Positions 34,855-46,540 of a stretch of 64,000 nt of DNA are shown here, piece by piece; the first letter of the stretch is position 1; the number at the start of each line of letters is the position of its first letter. The DNA lies in NCBI GenBank assembly GCA_934045905.1, contig OW203766.1, positions 13,758,309-13,822,308 of the forward strand, in the 5' to 3' direction. The position numbers and the translations under genes are program-made. The notes under the pieces are model-generated. The model worked only from the letters and a program-made list of their open reading frames with translations. It ran no database searches and had not been told where the DNA came from. Source of the DNA: Leuctra nigra. Lineage: Eukaryota > Arthropoda > Insecta > Plecoptera > Leuctridae.

Positions 34855-36174
34855 ATGCCGGCTGTCAGCGCGGTCGGTAATGCAGGCGACCACCTTGACC
34901 GATCACCAGGGGACATCTTTATGCCGGCTGTCAGCGCGGTCGGTAATGCAGGCGACCACCTTGACCGATCACCAGGTGACATCTTCACGCCGGCTGTCAG
35001 CGCGGTCGGTAATGCAGGCGACCACCTTGACCGATCACCAGGGGACATCTTCACGCCGGCTGTCAGCGCGGTCGGTAATGCAGGCGACCACCTTGACCGA
35101 TCACCAGGGGACATCTTCACGCCGGCTGTCAGCGCGGTCGGTAATGCAGGCGACCACCTTGACCGACCACCAGGGGACATCTTTATGCCGGCTGTCAGCG
35201 CGGTCGGTAATGCAGGCGACCACCTTGACCGATCACCAGGGGACATCTTCACGCCGGCTGTCAGCGCGGTCGGTAATGCAGGCGACCACCTTGACCGACC
35301 ACCAGGGGACATCTTTATGCCGGCTGTCAGCGCCGTCGGTAATGCAGGCGACCACCTTGACCGATCACCAGGGGACATCTTCACGCCGGCTGTCAGCGCG
35401 GTCGGTAATGCAGGCGACCACCTTGACCGATCACCAGGGGACATCTTCACGCCGGCTGTCAGCGCGGTCGGTAATGCAGGCGACCACCTTGACCGATCAC
35501 CAGGGGACATCTTCACGCCGGCTGTCAGCGCGGTCGGTAATGCAGGCGACCACCTTGACCGATCAACAGGGGGCATCTTCACGCCGGCTGTCAGCGCGGT
35601 CGGTAATGCAGGCGACCACCTTGACCGATCACCAGGGGACATCTTCACGCCGGCTGTCAGCGCGGTCGGTAATGCAGGCGACCACCTTGACCGATCACCA
35701 GGGGACATCTTCACGCCGGCTGTCAGCGCGGTCGGTAATGCAGGCGACCACCTTGACCGATCAACAGGGGGCATCTTCACGCCGGCTGTCAGCGCGGTCG
35801 GTAATACAGGCGACCACCTTGACCGATCACCAGGGGACATCTTCACGCCGGTTGTCAGCGCGGTCGGTAATACAGGCGACCACCTTGACAGATCACCAGG
35901 GGACATCTTCACGCCGGTTGTCAGCGCGGTCGGTAATACAGGCGACCACCTTGACCGATCACCAGGGGACATCTTCACGCCGGCTGTCAGCGCGGTCGGT
36001 AATGCAGGCGACCACCTTGACCGATCACCAGGGGACATCTTCACGCCGGCTGTCAGCGCGGTCGGTAATGCAGGCGACCACCTTGACCGATCACCAGGGG
36101 ACATCTTCACGCCGGTTGTCAGCGCGGTCGGTAATACAGGCGACCACCTTGACCGATCACCAGGGGACATCTTC
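34855..36174 (+). repeat. 66-bp GC-rich minisatellite, 20 units, open in several frames
   Basis: Twenty contiguous 66-bp units; 66 is a multiple of three, so each frame gives a 22-residue repeat. One plus frame from ATG 34855 stays open to 36306 (about 483 residues) and repeats 'PAVSAVGNAGDHLDRSPGDI'. A second plus frame (from about 34880) and a minus frame (to about 36176) are also open. Variants are patterned: GACCACCAGG in units 132 bp apart (35165, 35297), AACAGGGGGC in units 198 bp apart, and AATACAGG clustered at the right. No signal peptide, splice context or known domain supports translation, so I call it a repeat. Confidence 0.85.
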
Positions 36175-36228
36175 ACCCTCTGGAGGTGTGATTACGTGAA
36201 TTGCTTTCAAATAAGATTGATGTTTGCC

Positions 36229-36417
36229 AGTGGCGGTGACAGAATAAAATGCCAAGGGGTAGAACAGGGGCAAAGCAAAAAGCTGAGGGGGGAAGGGAAA
36301 TTATAAATCGTTGGCGCATTTTGTCGGGGGGGGGGGGGCACCGAGAGGGCAATGCAATATTCTGGGGGGCAGTTGCCCCCATCCCCCCCCCCCCCCCCTC
36401 CCGTAGCGCCATCACTG
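36229..36417. mobile_element. Possible small transposon with G- and C-runs
   Basis: It begins CAGTGGCGGTGACAG and ends GTAGCGCCATCACTG, weakly inverted. Inside are a G-run (36326-36338) and a C-run (36385-36399) around GGGGGGCAGTTGCCCCC. Termini are imperfect, so this is tentative. Confidence 0.35.
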
Positions 36418-37980
36418 ATATTGGTGCAAGAAAGTGATGGGTGATCAGATTTGTCAGCGTAAGATAAAAGGTAAGATTGAAAATAAAAAATATTAAAAGT
36501 AATGAGTATGGTTACTAACATTATTTTAAACGTATATATGCTAGTGTTACTGAATTTTAGAGTTTACATTACATTTAATTTTTTAGACACATACAACCAG
36601 AAAGGTAGGCAATTTTGCGCCCCAGGTTCGTCTTGTAAACCTTACCCACGCAAGTGGAAACTTGTACCAGCCTTGTACAAAGATATCATATTTATTCTTG
36701 AACTATTTTGTCTGCGTTCCATGTTGATAAATAATTAGATTTCCTTAGAGCTAATTGAGTTCAAATATGATGGCAATTTAATCGAAATTACTATTATTAA
36801 AAACTTAAAGATCTTGACTTGAAGATCATTTTAAAAAAATACTCTTTATTTTAAGAGTCAAGAGTTGGTGGTTTTTATCATCATGTAAAATATTTCGATA
36901 GCCACTGAAATGTTTTCACTCAGTTACAAAATAATTGAATTAACCCACACGTTTTTCACGTATCAATGAACATGAGAATAAGATAGCTGCATTGAATGAG
37001 ATGTGGCCTTGTGTTTTGAATCGTATTGTTCTCTGCAACAAAACCTATGCATAAAAATATTCCTTGGTCATCGAATAAAATGTTTAAGCAATGGCATAAC
37101 TTTAGTTTGGTGACCTATGGCAAATAATAATCATTTTGCGTCGGCGGTTTTTTTAAGGTGCATTATTCATTTACTGGTTCGGGGCCCTTGGACTAGAAAT
37201 GAACTTTGGAGACAATGGAAACTTAGGTCATTTGTGGACAGGTTCATTTGGGTTTCTTTGAAATGCGTGCAATGAATATACCCAGTTACACCATCACATC
37301 TGCCATCATATGTTCTTAATTAATAGTTCATAGTAAAGATGGTGTAATCCTTTTCCAAATGATAAGGGATAAGTCGACCGTGGCCTGAAATTGGTACAAA
37401 AGTGGTGACTGTTCGATAGAAAGTTTCGAACTTTTGTATGACCCAAATTGTGCCTTTAATCTAACATTTTCTCGAAAACTTCATGACTCAATTTATTTTT
37501 GTTGTCGCATTGCAACAATGGGCCTATAGAAAGGGTGTCCGCAATATCTGGGTTATTTCTTCGTTATCGATTAGTGATAAACGGAATCTGTAAGAAATGA
37601 ATCTGTAATTATTATTGGAAAGTGAACTAGAAGTCATTCCATTACGCTTTGGACTAGAACGGCAATTGTATAATTTGCAGATATGCAATAATAATTAAAC
37701 TATTCACTCGTTGTACTATGCGTTTATTTCACTTAGTTTTTACGGTTACAATTTTCCTTGAAGTTATTAATTTTAATTATAAATTGGAAGGACCGTGACA
37801 AAAAGTGGTGTAAATATAGTAATTGGAATTGGCGTGCTAAAATGGTATATTGGTGGTTGTTTGCTTCTAGCTTAACAAATTACCATCGCCGGTTTCCTGC
37901 AATTAGATAATACCAACCCGAATTAACTTGAAACTGGGATTTTAAACACTCAAAAATCTCTTATGCACATTACTACAGGA

Positions 37981-38974
37981 CAGGGGTCGGCAACCTTTTT
38001 TGGTGAAGGAGCCAGTTTCTCAAAAATTAATAAAGTAGATAATAATGGGAGCCGCAGTTGAGGCAATCAAATATAATACACCGAAAATAATACATTGAAT
38101 TACTAGTTTATTTTTATATTTTGACGAAGTCCCTCAGTTGTTGTCCCGCAGGGCGTTCTTTTTTTAGAATTTCAACAATTAAAAAGATCTGATTCTGGAA
38201 CTCTAAAATAAACAAATTGAGTCTAATAACCTTCCAATTGTTGCCCCGCAAGGCGTTTTTTTTTTAGAATTTCAACAATATAAAAGTGATTATGTGACTC
38301 TAAAATGACATACTGAATCAAGTGATCTTCCAATTGTTGCCCCGCAGCGCGTATTTTTAGAATTTCAACAATTTAAATGTAATTCTAGGACTCTAAAATG
38401 AACCAACTTATGTCGTTTTCGGCTGGCCGCACTGGGGTTGCACTGAGTTCTTGATCGTGACGTCATGTCGTAACCTGGTTTTGGCCTAGTGCTGCCTAGT
38501 GCTGCCCGCAGTGCGGTCTCAGCCGAATACGAATGGTATGAATGATTTTGTGTTTTGACACTGACAGCTATTTTCAAATGGCAACCGAAGAAATTGAGCT
38601 CCCGAGTGTTTTGAAGGAAAACCTCCAGTAACAACATCAATTTTGTTTTTCGTGCCGCCATTTTGTCGGAGTGCGGCGGAGTGGAGGGGGCAACTCTACC
38701 TAATATTTCCGAGCAAGAAATAGTGCACTAAGTGCGCACCCAGTGTGCACCACTTCCCAGTCGAATACGAAAACATTGCCCCAGAGCAACTGCGCACGGC
38801 CAGTCGAACATGCTACTTGCACTCAGTGCAGCTCAGTGCAACCAGCCGAAAACGACATTAATCAAACAGGGCGTTTTATTTTTCGAATTTTCAAATTTTA
38901 CGATTCCAGAACTTCATTTAAATTATAAAGAGCCATTCAAGAACCAACAAGGAGCCGAAGGTTGCCGACCCCTG
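37981..38974. mobile_element. hAT-type non-autonomous element with 8-bp target duplication, interrupted
   Basis: Termini CAGGGGTCGGCAACCTTTTT and CCGAAGGTTGCCGACCCCTG are inverted. Flanking 8-bp duplications are CTACAGGA (37973-37980) and CTATAGGA (38975-38982), one mismatch, typical of hAT. Inside are about three ~98-bp tandem units ('TTGTTGCCCCGCAAGGCG', 'TTTTTAGAATTTCAACAAT') at 38134-38400, then a Harbinger-type MITE. Confidence 0.85.
38411..38857. mobile_element. PIF/Harbinger-like MITE, copy 2, nested in the hAT element
   Basis: Same family as 18454-18911 (447 against 458 bp), starting TGTCGTTTTCGGCTGGCCGC. The flanks are TTA at 38408-38410 and 38858-38860, again the TWA target. Confidence 0.87.
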
Positions 38975-39841
38975 CTATAGGATCTGTCAAGTAGGTAAAT
39001 TAGTAAGAAAATTAAACGTCAATAATATCATTTATGTAATGATCATAATATCAATATGTCAATTATGCAATGATTGAAATTAGGCCATAAATATTGGCAA
39101 AGTAAATATAGATGTTGTTTTCATAACCAGGTTGAATGTATATTTGAAAATCAATTAGTTTGCGAACCAGTTTCGATGCACGAATGAGCAATATGGCGTC
39201 TTTGTTCTCCCTGCTTAGTTATCAATCAGTCACACTGCTCTATGATCAACGACTGATAACTTACATCTATCACTTACATAATAGTACACAGCTGTTTACT
39301 TTACAGGTTCAGAAAAACCGTCCTCGATTCAAACCTGCTTGAAAGCAAATGAGATTGAATCAGAATGTTTTACACGCGTTTCAAATATTCGACATTTTAC
39401 TTTTCTTCGAGCTGACATTTTGAAAATGTACCTTGCTTCTGTGTGGTCAGTTTCTTATAAATTGCTTCAGAGAAGATTGCAGACTGTGTTTTTCCCGTCA
39501 CTGTTTTATGGCTTCTCCTTAGGAGCTGCTGATTTTACAAGTAGTTATTTATTTATGATTCTATATTGCACAATTAATTATTTACATTTGAACAGAATAA
39601 TGAAAGCAAATTGATTTTTTTTGTATGGAAGAAAATGAAAGCTATCCTTTATGGGTTCATATAGTTTAGATTAATATTTCCTGGTTCATTCAATTTCAAC
39701 ACAATCTTATTGTTTTAACTCCTGATGCTCATTATCTGTCTATTACATAATAATTTAAATTTAGTACCCATATAAGCAGTGGAAAACTATATCAATGCAA
39801 GCATAGTGTTTTAACTCAACGGCAACCACGTGACACATGTT

Positions 39842-39890
39842 GCTACACTCGGAAAACGCTCAGTGAACGCGTTTTGATAAACGAGGCTTC
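39842..39890 (+). repeat. Dispersed-repeat head fragment
   Basis: 'CGGAAAACGCTCAGTGAACG' then 'CGTTTTGATAAACGAGG' matches the head of the 28763 and 56456 copies. Confidence 0.4.
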
Positions 39891-39995
39891 GAAATTCATG
39901 CAAGATATCGACCACGGCTTCTTTCAGAGTTTCCATCAGTAAAACGTGTATAATTCTGTCAAAAAATTGGTCGGTGATCCGACTTTGCTAGAAAT

Positions 39996-40481
39996 CAGTG
40001 TTGTGATTAGATAATTTAATTTTTATCTAGATAAAGATAAAGATAACCTACCAAAAATTTATCTAGAAAAGATAATAGATACATTTCCAAGAAATCATCT
40101 AGATAATAGATAAAGATAAAAAATTATTATCTAAAAAATTGTAATAGATAAAAGATTAAAAAAAAATATACACGGCTCTGTAATTATTTTTAAATCTTAA
40201 TTTCGAAACTCAATTTTTAAAATATGGGACCGTCAAAACAAGCAAACTAATGCGACTAAACGGAGATGATTTTCCTTTTTCATATTATCTGACATTTGAG
40301 GTTCGTGCATATTCATAAACACAAATGCATTTTGAAATCATTTTTATCTAGATAATTGCCAATAGATAACAATATTTTTTATCTAGATAAAGCTAAAGAT
40401 AACAGATTATTTAATTATCTAGATAAGATAATAGATAAAAATTAATTATCTAGATTTTTATCTAGATAAGTCACAACACTG
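39996..40481. mobile_element. hAT-type MITE rich in TATCTAGATAA
   Basis: Termini CAGTGTTGTGA and TCACAACACTG are perfect inverted repeats. The 8-bp duplication CTAGAAAT lies at 39988-39995 and 40482-40489. The interior repeats the palindrome TTATCTAGATAA many times on both flanks. Confidence 0.87.
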
Positions 40482-41102
40482 CTAGAAATCATCAATAGGG
40501 ATTAGAATTGGATAATAATAATACATCATTTATGAAAACTTTGGCCTGATCCGTTGCTTCGTTTTGGGTGTACAACGAAAAACACCTAAAATGTCAAACC
40601 GCTTGCTTTCCTCACTTCAGGAGAGTGTATTTCGAACATTATTCTCGTCATCAGTCTGTCTTGGAAAGATCTTTGACCGAGAGGCGGGATGGAGAAAGTG
40701 CGACCTTGCCAGCACCTTGTTCACGCCATCGCCGAGATCATCGGATGTTGATCTGTCTCTCACTCAGCGTCTCACGAGTATGATCCGATAACATTACTTA
40801 TAATTGCGAGGGAAGTCGTCTTCAGGCAGCATCCTTCCGGAGCAACCTTTATAACATTCATTTATGTTTAGCAGAAATCACGATTTTTTCAAATAAATAA
40901 TATAATTTCAGTAATATGCCAAACAATTTTTATACAGCCTCTTCCATTCAGAATGTAATTATATTTTAGCTGATAATTCTTCAAACAAAAATAGTTATTC
41001 ATACTTTGCCGTTAATTATTTTTTTCGGTCGGGTTTCAACATCGAACTTTTCTGCAACTAGCAAATGGCGCCGGAAGAATAATGATGCTAACTGAGGAAA
41101 TG

Positions 41103-41245
41103 ACGAAGAATTTGTAAGGATTATCGGATGGAGGCAGCCGTTACCATTAGGGAACCTTTCCAGCATTTGCGTTTGGACTGAGGAAAGCCACGAGAAAACT
41201 CAGTCAGGAAGAACCTCCGCGGGAATCGTGCCCGGGATCACCGGC
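41103..41245 (-). mobile_element. tRNA-derived SINE fragment, reverse orientation
   Basis: In reverse order it shows 'AGGGAACCTTTCCAGCATTT', 'CTGAGGAAAGCCACGAG', 'CTCAGTCAGGAAG' and a reversed B-box-like 'GGGAATCGTGCCCGG', as in 58505-58670. Confidence 0.6.
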
Positions 41246-41370
41246 GTGGAAGTTTAGAGCGTTACATCCTGAACCAACTTGCTTTGTTATTCCCGATATG
41301 CCATTACCTTGGCGTAAAACAGCGTTATATCCACGAACATTACTCCAATTTCTGCTACGGGCTCTCCAAT

Positions 41371-41591
41371 GTACACTCAACAAATCATAAAATGGTATTT
41401 GAGCGAAATGGATTGGCTGCTTATCAGGTTCCTTGACAATCAATCCTTGTTATTATCAATGAAATTGAAATCAGAGTTTATCTACTAGAGTTAGACGATG
41501 CGTTAGCATAGACTTCATCGGATGATGCCATCAAATCTTTTTCAGGCAATCCGTTTCTTTCGAATACCGTTTTATCTTTTGTCGGGTGTAC
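41371..41591. mobile_element. MITE with GTACACTC termini (copy 2 of 3)
   Basis: Begins GTACACTCAACAAATC and ends CGGGTGTAC. Internal 'GACAATCAATCCTTGTTATT' and 'GGATGATGCCATCAAATC' match 22298-22515. Confidence 0.65.
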
Positions 41592-41760
41592 GCTTATGGG
41601 ATGACCTTGGATCTATCCCATGTCTGCAATGGTTGCCTATTTCAAGGATACGTTGGACGGGAATATTTTTCTTTCGTAAATAAATGTGCCACAACCTCCT
41701 GACATCGATCTCTCAGTGTCTATCAGAAGGGTGGCGATGCATGTGTGAGTTGGTATTTAC

Positions 41761-41954
41761 CAGAGTATGTGGAACTTGACGTCGCCCAGCAGCGAGTATT
41801 CTCCCGGCACGGGACGCACAGTGAGGACCGTGAGACTTCGCTCTGAGGACCTCGTCGAGGCGCTGAGATCGGCGTCCTCCTTCTGCAGGATGCTGGAGAT
41901 GTCCGTGGAGGTACAGGCACGCGGCAGACAGATGCCGAGGAACACGCGGCGCGT
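41761..41954 (-). CDS. Exon 3: end of NRF domain
   Basis: Acceptor gttacag|ACGCGC and donor CTCTG|GTAAAT bound 194 nt (phase 0 in, 2 out). The peptide begins 'TRRVFLGICLPRACTSTDIS'. This is the 'GxCLPxxCT' signature that closes the NRF domain, with two conserved cysteines. It then continues through a Ser/Arg-rich stretch to 'GDVKFHIL'. The split codon with exon 4 gives Cys and enters the first membrane helix. The acceptor is preceded on the intron side (41966-42155) by a degenerate GAT/GTT-rich microsatellite, so there is little classical polypyrimidine tract; splicing efficiency here may be variable (inference). Confidence 0.9.
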
Positions 41955-41965
41955 CTGTAACGTCA

Positions 41966-42155
41966 ACATTGTCAACATCCTCCTCAACATCGTCAACATC
42001 CTCCTCAACATCGTCAACATCGTCGTCATGATCATCGTCAACATTCTCCTCAACTTCATCTTTGTCAACTTCATCATCAACATCGTCATCGTCAACATCA
42101 TCGTCATCGTCAACATCCTCCTCAACATCATCGTCAACAGCATCATCAACATCTC
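41966..42155. repeat. Degenerate CATC/CAAC trinucleotide tract at the exon 3 acceptor
   Basis: Plus-strand AACATCGTCAACATC-type units for about 190 bp, starting about 12 bases upstream of exon 3 on the gene strand. Confidence 0.85.
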
Positions 42156-42252
42156 ATTTTTGAAATCAACACATGAAACATATTTTATGTATCGTTTCCA
42201 TGTCTGAACAAAAAATTAAAAAGGGATATTTCCTTAACATCCTAGCCCTAAT

Positions 42253-42253
<1 letters not shown>

Positions 42254-42289
<36 letters not shown>

Positions 42290-42290
42290 A
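42254..42290. repeat. (CAT)n microsatellite
   Basis: About twelve uninterrupted trinucleotides. Confidence 0.9.
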
Positions 42291-42704
42291 GTTCTATTTG
42301 AACATCAAGAACATTATTCTGATCGGCGACATAATTTCGACATACTTCGTAAAATGAGAGGACAACAATTTACTGTACATTTCACTCTATTTTTCAATAG
42401 TAAGAACGTAACAACATTTTGTAACCTATTAGTTATGTTGTTAATAATTTAAGTAAACTTGAACAGGTGCAGAACAACGGTTGAAGACACGTTATCACGT
42501 ATTGTAAATCTGTAGGTTCGTAGTTAGTACTATCTTTGTTAGTACTTTCTACACCCATATTGTTAGTTAGTACCTTAGTGTGAATAGATACATTGTACGA
42601 ATACGTGACTGCTAGAAACAATCGGTGTAAATCCTTATAGGAGGGTTCGCGGATGTTCGAACAAATATTTAGAGATTTTACTCTTAAAATGAAAATATTT
42701 AGAA

Positions 42705-42742
42705 AGTAAGAAAGAAAGAATAATAAGAAAGAAAGAAAAAAA

Positions 42743-42794
<52 letters not shown>

Positions 42795-42800
42795 AAAACA
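42705..42800. repeat. (GAAA)n microsatellite
   Basis: A long GAAA tract with a short A-rich interruption. Confidence 0.9.
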
Positions 42801-44029
42801 GTAATAAACTGACAAGTATTTTCTCCCATGCTCTTCTTTTCGGATGGCGATTGTCGCAGTTCAAGGAAAATTCACTCCTAAGCAAATTTTCCTCAACAAT
42901 CGAATATCTTTTGTAACAATTTACTAGTGTGCAAATCTTTAATGTCAATGATTTGAGAAACTTTAACGTAGAGTACTTTGATAAGCAACTTTTACACTTT
43001 AGTATGGGGTACTTAAATCTCAACCAAAATGTTATATAAATGTGGTCCAAGTACAGCCGGTGTACCAATACATCTTGCTCCACTCTCAGCTTCAAAAGCA
43101 ATCAAAATCCCAGTGATTCAGGGTGGAAAATAATCACAATTATTCAGCACCTTCACTTGTTCTCGTATTGAAATGCATAGCGATTTCGCTTTCGATTGTT
43201 CTGATTATTGATCATGTAATCGCCAACGGGAGAACAACTTCATTTCAATTCATTTCGTCTGCTCTCATCTTGTTCATTCAAATCCCAGGAGAGTTTTTGT
43301 CCGCGTCAGTTTGTCTTATGACGTTTTAGATGGTTTTAGTTGCAACGATTCAACAACGCTTTCATTTCTGTCCCCAGCTCGTTTTTCAATATGGACATTT
43401 TACAACAAACTCGTATTTTTCAACTCTGTAAATTTCCACTCGTGATTAATTAAACCTGGACTAGAAACCGACGAAGAGAGTTTTAGTGTATAATATGTTG
43501 CCGAAGTTTACAGTTTACTTCAAAACTGATGCAACTTCCGCGTTATTTGTGTGTGATGAATCCAATGAGAATTCTATTATTTTCCCTTTCTATAACTGCA
43601 TCTGGTTTGCAATATATCTTTGATAAAACAATGTGAGTTGGAGTCGATTCTATAGAACCATGAAAATGAAGAATCATGAAAGTATGATGAGGAACTATTC
43701 GGGGCTCGAACTCAGGGTCTATCTGAGTTCGGCCTAATGTTATTTTTCAAATTTTCATAATTTTAATGGTTCAAAAGGTAGGAAATATTATCTCAATGTT
43801 TACCTTTCGTTGGCTTGGTTTGAACTGTACTAAAAGGTAACTTACAAATACACAATTTTTTATAGGTATACATACTACAATAGTTGGTGTTCATGTATAT
43901 TAATGCTGAGATCGACTAAAAAATTAGCTGCGCTCAATATTTTTCGTATTTTTCATAATATCAATGTTTCAAAAGTTATGAGGATATCTAATTAGGTAAT
44001 ATTATTTCCCGCACAATGATAAGTGAGGT

Positions 44030-44083
44030 TAGACGAGTGAATGAGGGGTAGTAAACTGTGTCTTACACTGGGTGTATGAGTTA
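44030..44083 (-). repeat. Diverged duplicate of the exon 2 donor region
   Basis: 'TAGACGAGTGAATG' and 'ACTGTGTCTTACACTGGGTG' here match 'TAGACAAGTAAATG' and 'ACTGTGTCTTACATTGGGTG' at 44413-44446. The latter contains the exon 2 end and its donor. The copy keeps a GTAAGA donor. Confidence 0.75.
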
Positions 44084-44412
44084 AGGCTGAATTACACGAT
44101 TCAAGTTTCCTTGGATTCGACCCTTTCAAGGGGGTTGAATTCAAGACTTGGATCGTCTAAATGAAAACATTGAAGCATTTAACGATTTAACACATTTCCA
44201 AGTCTTGAATTCAGGTCATCTCTTCATACATTTCAATAAGAACATGCCCTATTTTCCTTCAAGTCTTGAAATACGTCAACCAATTGTTAATTTCACCTCA
44301 ACTTCAATCAACAATAAACATTAAATCGTCTAAATTCTCTTTCATGTTTCCTTGAAATCAAGGGTTGAATTCCAACCCCTTCAAGGAAACTTGAATCGTG
44401 TAATTCCGGCTT
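44084..44412. mobile_element. MITE with ~40-bp inverted repeats beside exon 2
   Basis: The left end 'GAATTACACGATTCAAGTTT' is matched inverted by 'AAACTTGAATCGTGTAATTC' at the right end. Pairing extends through CCTTGAAGGGG-like blocks. Confidence 0.8.
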
Positions 44413-44438
44413 TAGACAAGTAAATGACTGTGTCTTAC

Positions 44439-44620
44439 ATTGGGTGTGAGTTGCTTGGAGAGCATGACGTGCATCTTGACCACATGGAACTTGACCTCGA
44501 AGGGCGGAGTCACTGCGTTCGTCACGTTGTTGGTGATCTCCTCGCACGAGACGAGCGAGCCGAGCCAGAAGTCGTTGCCGAAGAAGAACTGCGACGAGTA
44601 GCGACCGCTCGAGTCCGCCA
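44439..44620 (-). CDS. Exon 2: NRF domain, middle part
   Basis: The acceptor is tgttgcag|TGGCGG and the donor CCCAAT|GTAAGA (182 nt, phase 1 in, 0 out). It encodes 'ADSSGRYSSQFFFGNDFWLG', then 'SCEEI'. The first part corresponds to the 'DSSGKxxSGxLxGNxxxLGxxxxC' block of the NRF domain, with a cysteine likely to form a disulphide. The segment then ends 'SKQLTPN' before exon 3. The donor and last exon bases also occur as a diverged copy at 44030-44083, across a MITE (see findings). Confidence 0.92.
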
Positions 44621-44869
44621 CTGCAACACACAGACATACATGATATAGAGGACGCCACTGGAGTAAGCACACAATACACGTCAGGAGGCCCTGTTGCGAA
44701 TTCAATAGATTTCCACAGACAAATAAAAATTAAATCAGAACTTACAAATGGTGGTTCGTTCAATCGTTGGAAGTTAAATATTTTAGTTCTAATTAGTTTT
44801 ATGAATTAACATATCAAGAAATATTACCTGAAATCTTATAAAGTCCCTACAGTTTACTCTTATGCCACA

Positions 44870-45345
44870 TTAGCTGTCTGTTTATTTGTTGTTTGTATGT
44901 TCGTTGGATTGTTGGATTGTTTGTTTGCTTTTTGTATTATTGTAGGCAATGCCCAGTTCATACAGTTCAACCAATCAATGTGAAATTTTGCACACCCACT
45001 CATGCCATAAGAGATTTGAGATTTTTTAACATTTAAACTGGACCTTTTAACCGATCAAAATTTTTCATAGCCATCGAGAGCAACATTTTAGGTGTTTTTG
45101 TCAATTTGCAGACTAATCTGTCGTTTACTTTAAAAGTTATTGACATTTTGCGGACAATTTATGCGTGTTTGGAAATATTTGTCAAATTGCTTGATGGAAA
45201 TTTAAGATATTTTATAGCACTGCTTCTTTGACGCATTTCGTTTTGGCTCATTCCAAGGTCTGTAGAGCAGAAACTTGCAAACGCATATCAATTCGCATGC
45301 AATACGAAAGCTCGCTCATCAACGCATTACACAGAGCGTAAAATA
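44870..45345 (-). repeat. Dispersed repeat, full-length copy in reverse orientation
   Basis: Reverse complement of the 17470-17940 family: 'CTGCCCAGGTC'-type end near 44950 ('AATGCCCAGTTCATACAG'), 'TTCCAAGGTCTGTAGAGCAG' near 45253, and the head 'CTCGCTCATCAACGC' near 45311. Confidence 0.65.
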
Positions 45346-46017
45346 TTTATAAATATTTATAAATTTATTTGGTGAGTTTAGATTTATTTGGAAGTAGCGA
45401 CAGCAAAATGAATTGCCCAATTAAATACTCGTATATCGTATATCGTATTTGACATCACCAACTTGTTAATACTAGGTATTGTGTTTAAATATGAAATCCT
45501 CTCTCCGCCCCCTTACCACGCTATATAAACTTACCATTTGTACGACAAAATAAGAAGTCTTTAGTACTATTCATATGGTACCTTCACCACATTTCAATTC
45601 TTATTTCTCCATTTCATGAATTATTTTGGTAATCGTCGCTAAATCCTTTTTACCTATGCTTTTACGTATCTTTGTAATTCTCGCAATCTCATCTAATCCT
45701 GCCCCTCTCACCGGTTACGTCAAATAACTAAGTACATACGCTCTAAGCCAAATAATGATTTTGTTTCACCACTTCCTTCCGGTTTCCGATATCAATCATA
45801 ACATTGATTTCTACCAACAATAAAACTCAAATTGTTCAACAATCACTTCATCAAAATTTTTCCCGCTTGAATGAGTTGCTATGCGTGAGTTGGTAAAATT
45901 CTTCCTGCAATCATGACTCGACACAATCAAGTCATAACCTCTCACAGTTACATGCATGCGTGCATCGGGCGATATGTCATTCGGTTCTTTTACTGCTGCG
46001 CAGGCGCCGGATAAACT

Positions 46018-46080
46018 ATGATGATGATAGGGGATGGAATGATTGTTGAAGATGATGATGAAGATGAAGATGATGAATAT
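46018..46080. repeat. GATGATGAAGAT-type microsatellite
   Basis: Interrupted GAT/GAA trinucleotides. Confidence 0.7.
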
Positions 46081-46098
46081 GTAAAGGTGGATGGTGGG

Positions 46099-46540
46099 CA
46101 GTGTTGGGGAAGTTCCTTAAAGAAGGGACTCGTTCCGGTTCCAGTTCCTTTGAACAAAAAGGAACTAGTTCCAGTTCATATTTATTTTCAAATAGAGGAA
46201 CTGGAAAGTAAACTGTTAGGAACTAGTTCTTTTTAAGTTACTTTGCCCATCTATGCTTTGCCCAACAAAGACAACCAGGATTTTTTTAATTAGGTACCTG
46301 GGTCTCTAAAAGTTAGCAAAGCGAACAAATTTCCAGAAATCAGGTAAATTTAGGTAGCCACATCATTATTCATTTAAATGTGCAAATCGTTCTCATAAGA
46401 CGTAGGTACTATGTTATTGGAAATAAACTTTAAAAAATAACGTAAAATAAGTTCAGGTTCCTTATACAAAAGTAACTTTTAAGATCCTAAGTTCCCTTAA
46501 AATTAAAGGAACCTTCCAATCAAATTGTCTCTAACTGTGG
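46099..46540. mobile_element. Possible degenerate hAT-like element (GGAACT-rich)
   Basis: Starts CAGTGTTGGGGAAGTTCCTT and is full of GGAACTAGTTCC-type palindromes. I could not fix the other end or a duplication. Confidence 0.35.

Larger units (their letters stand above)
33741..41760 (-). other. Intron 3 (8.0 kb)
   Basis: It contains a TTTTA-rich tract (34005-34057), an eroded relative of the 2.3-kb element's arm near 34260-34310, the 66-bp minisatellite (34855-36174), a G/C-run element (36229-36417), the nested hAT/Harbinger elements (37981-38974), a TATCTAGATAA-rich hAT MITE (39996-40481), a SINE fragment and a MITE. About 36420-37970 and 40490-41100 show nothing recognisable. Confidence 0.65.
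41955..44438 (-). other. Intron 2
   Basis: Three simple-sequence tracts lie near exon 3 (41966-42155, 42254-42290, 42705-42800) and a 330-bp MITE lies next to exon 2. Between about 42800 and 44030 I see nothing recognisable. Confidence 0.65.

Noticed and set aside
34839..36176. Minus-strand 445-residue and second plus-strand 439-residue frames in the minisatellite
   Set aside because: Both are products of a 66-bp unit without stops; no start context, domain or splice support.
42433..43101. A 222-residue minus-strand open frame
   Set aside because: It spans the GAAA microsatellite (poly Phe/Leu/Ser) and low-complexity intron; no family features.
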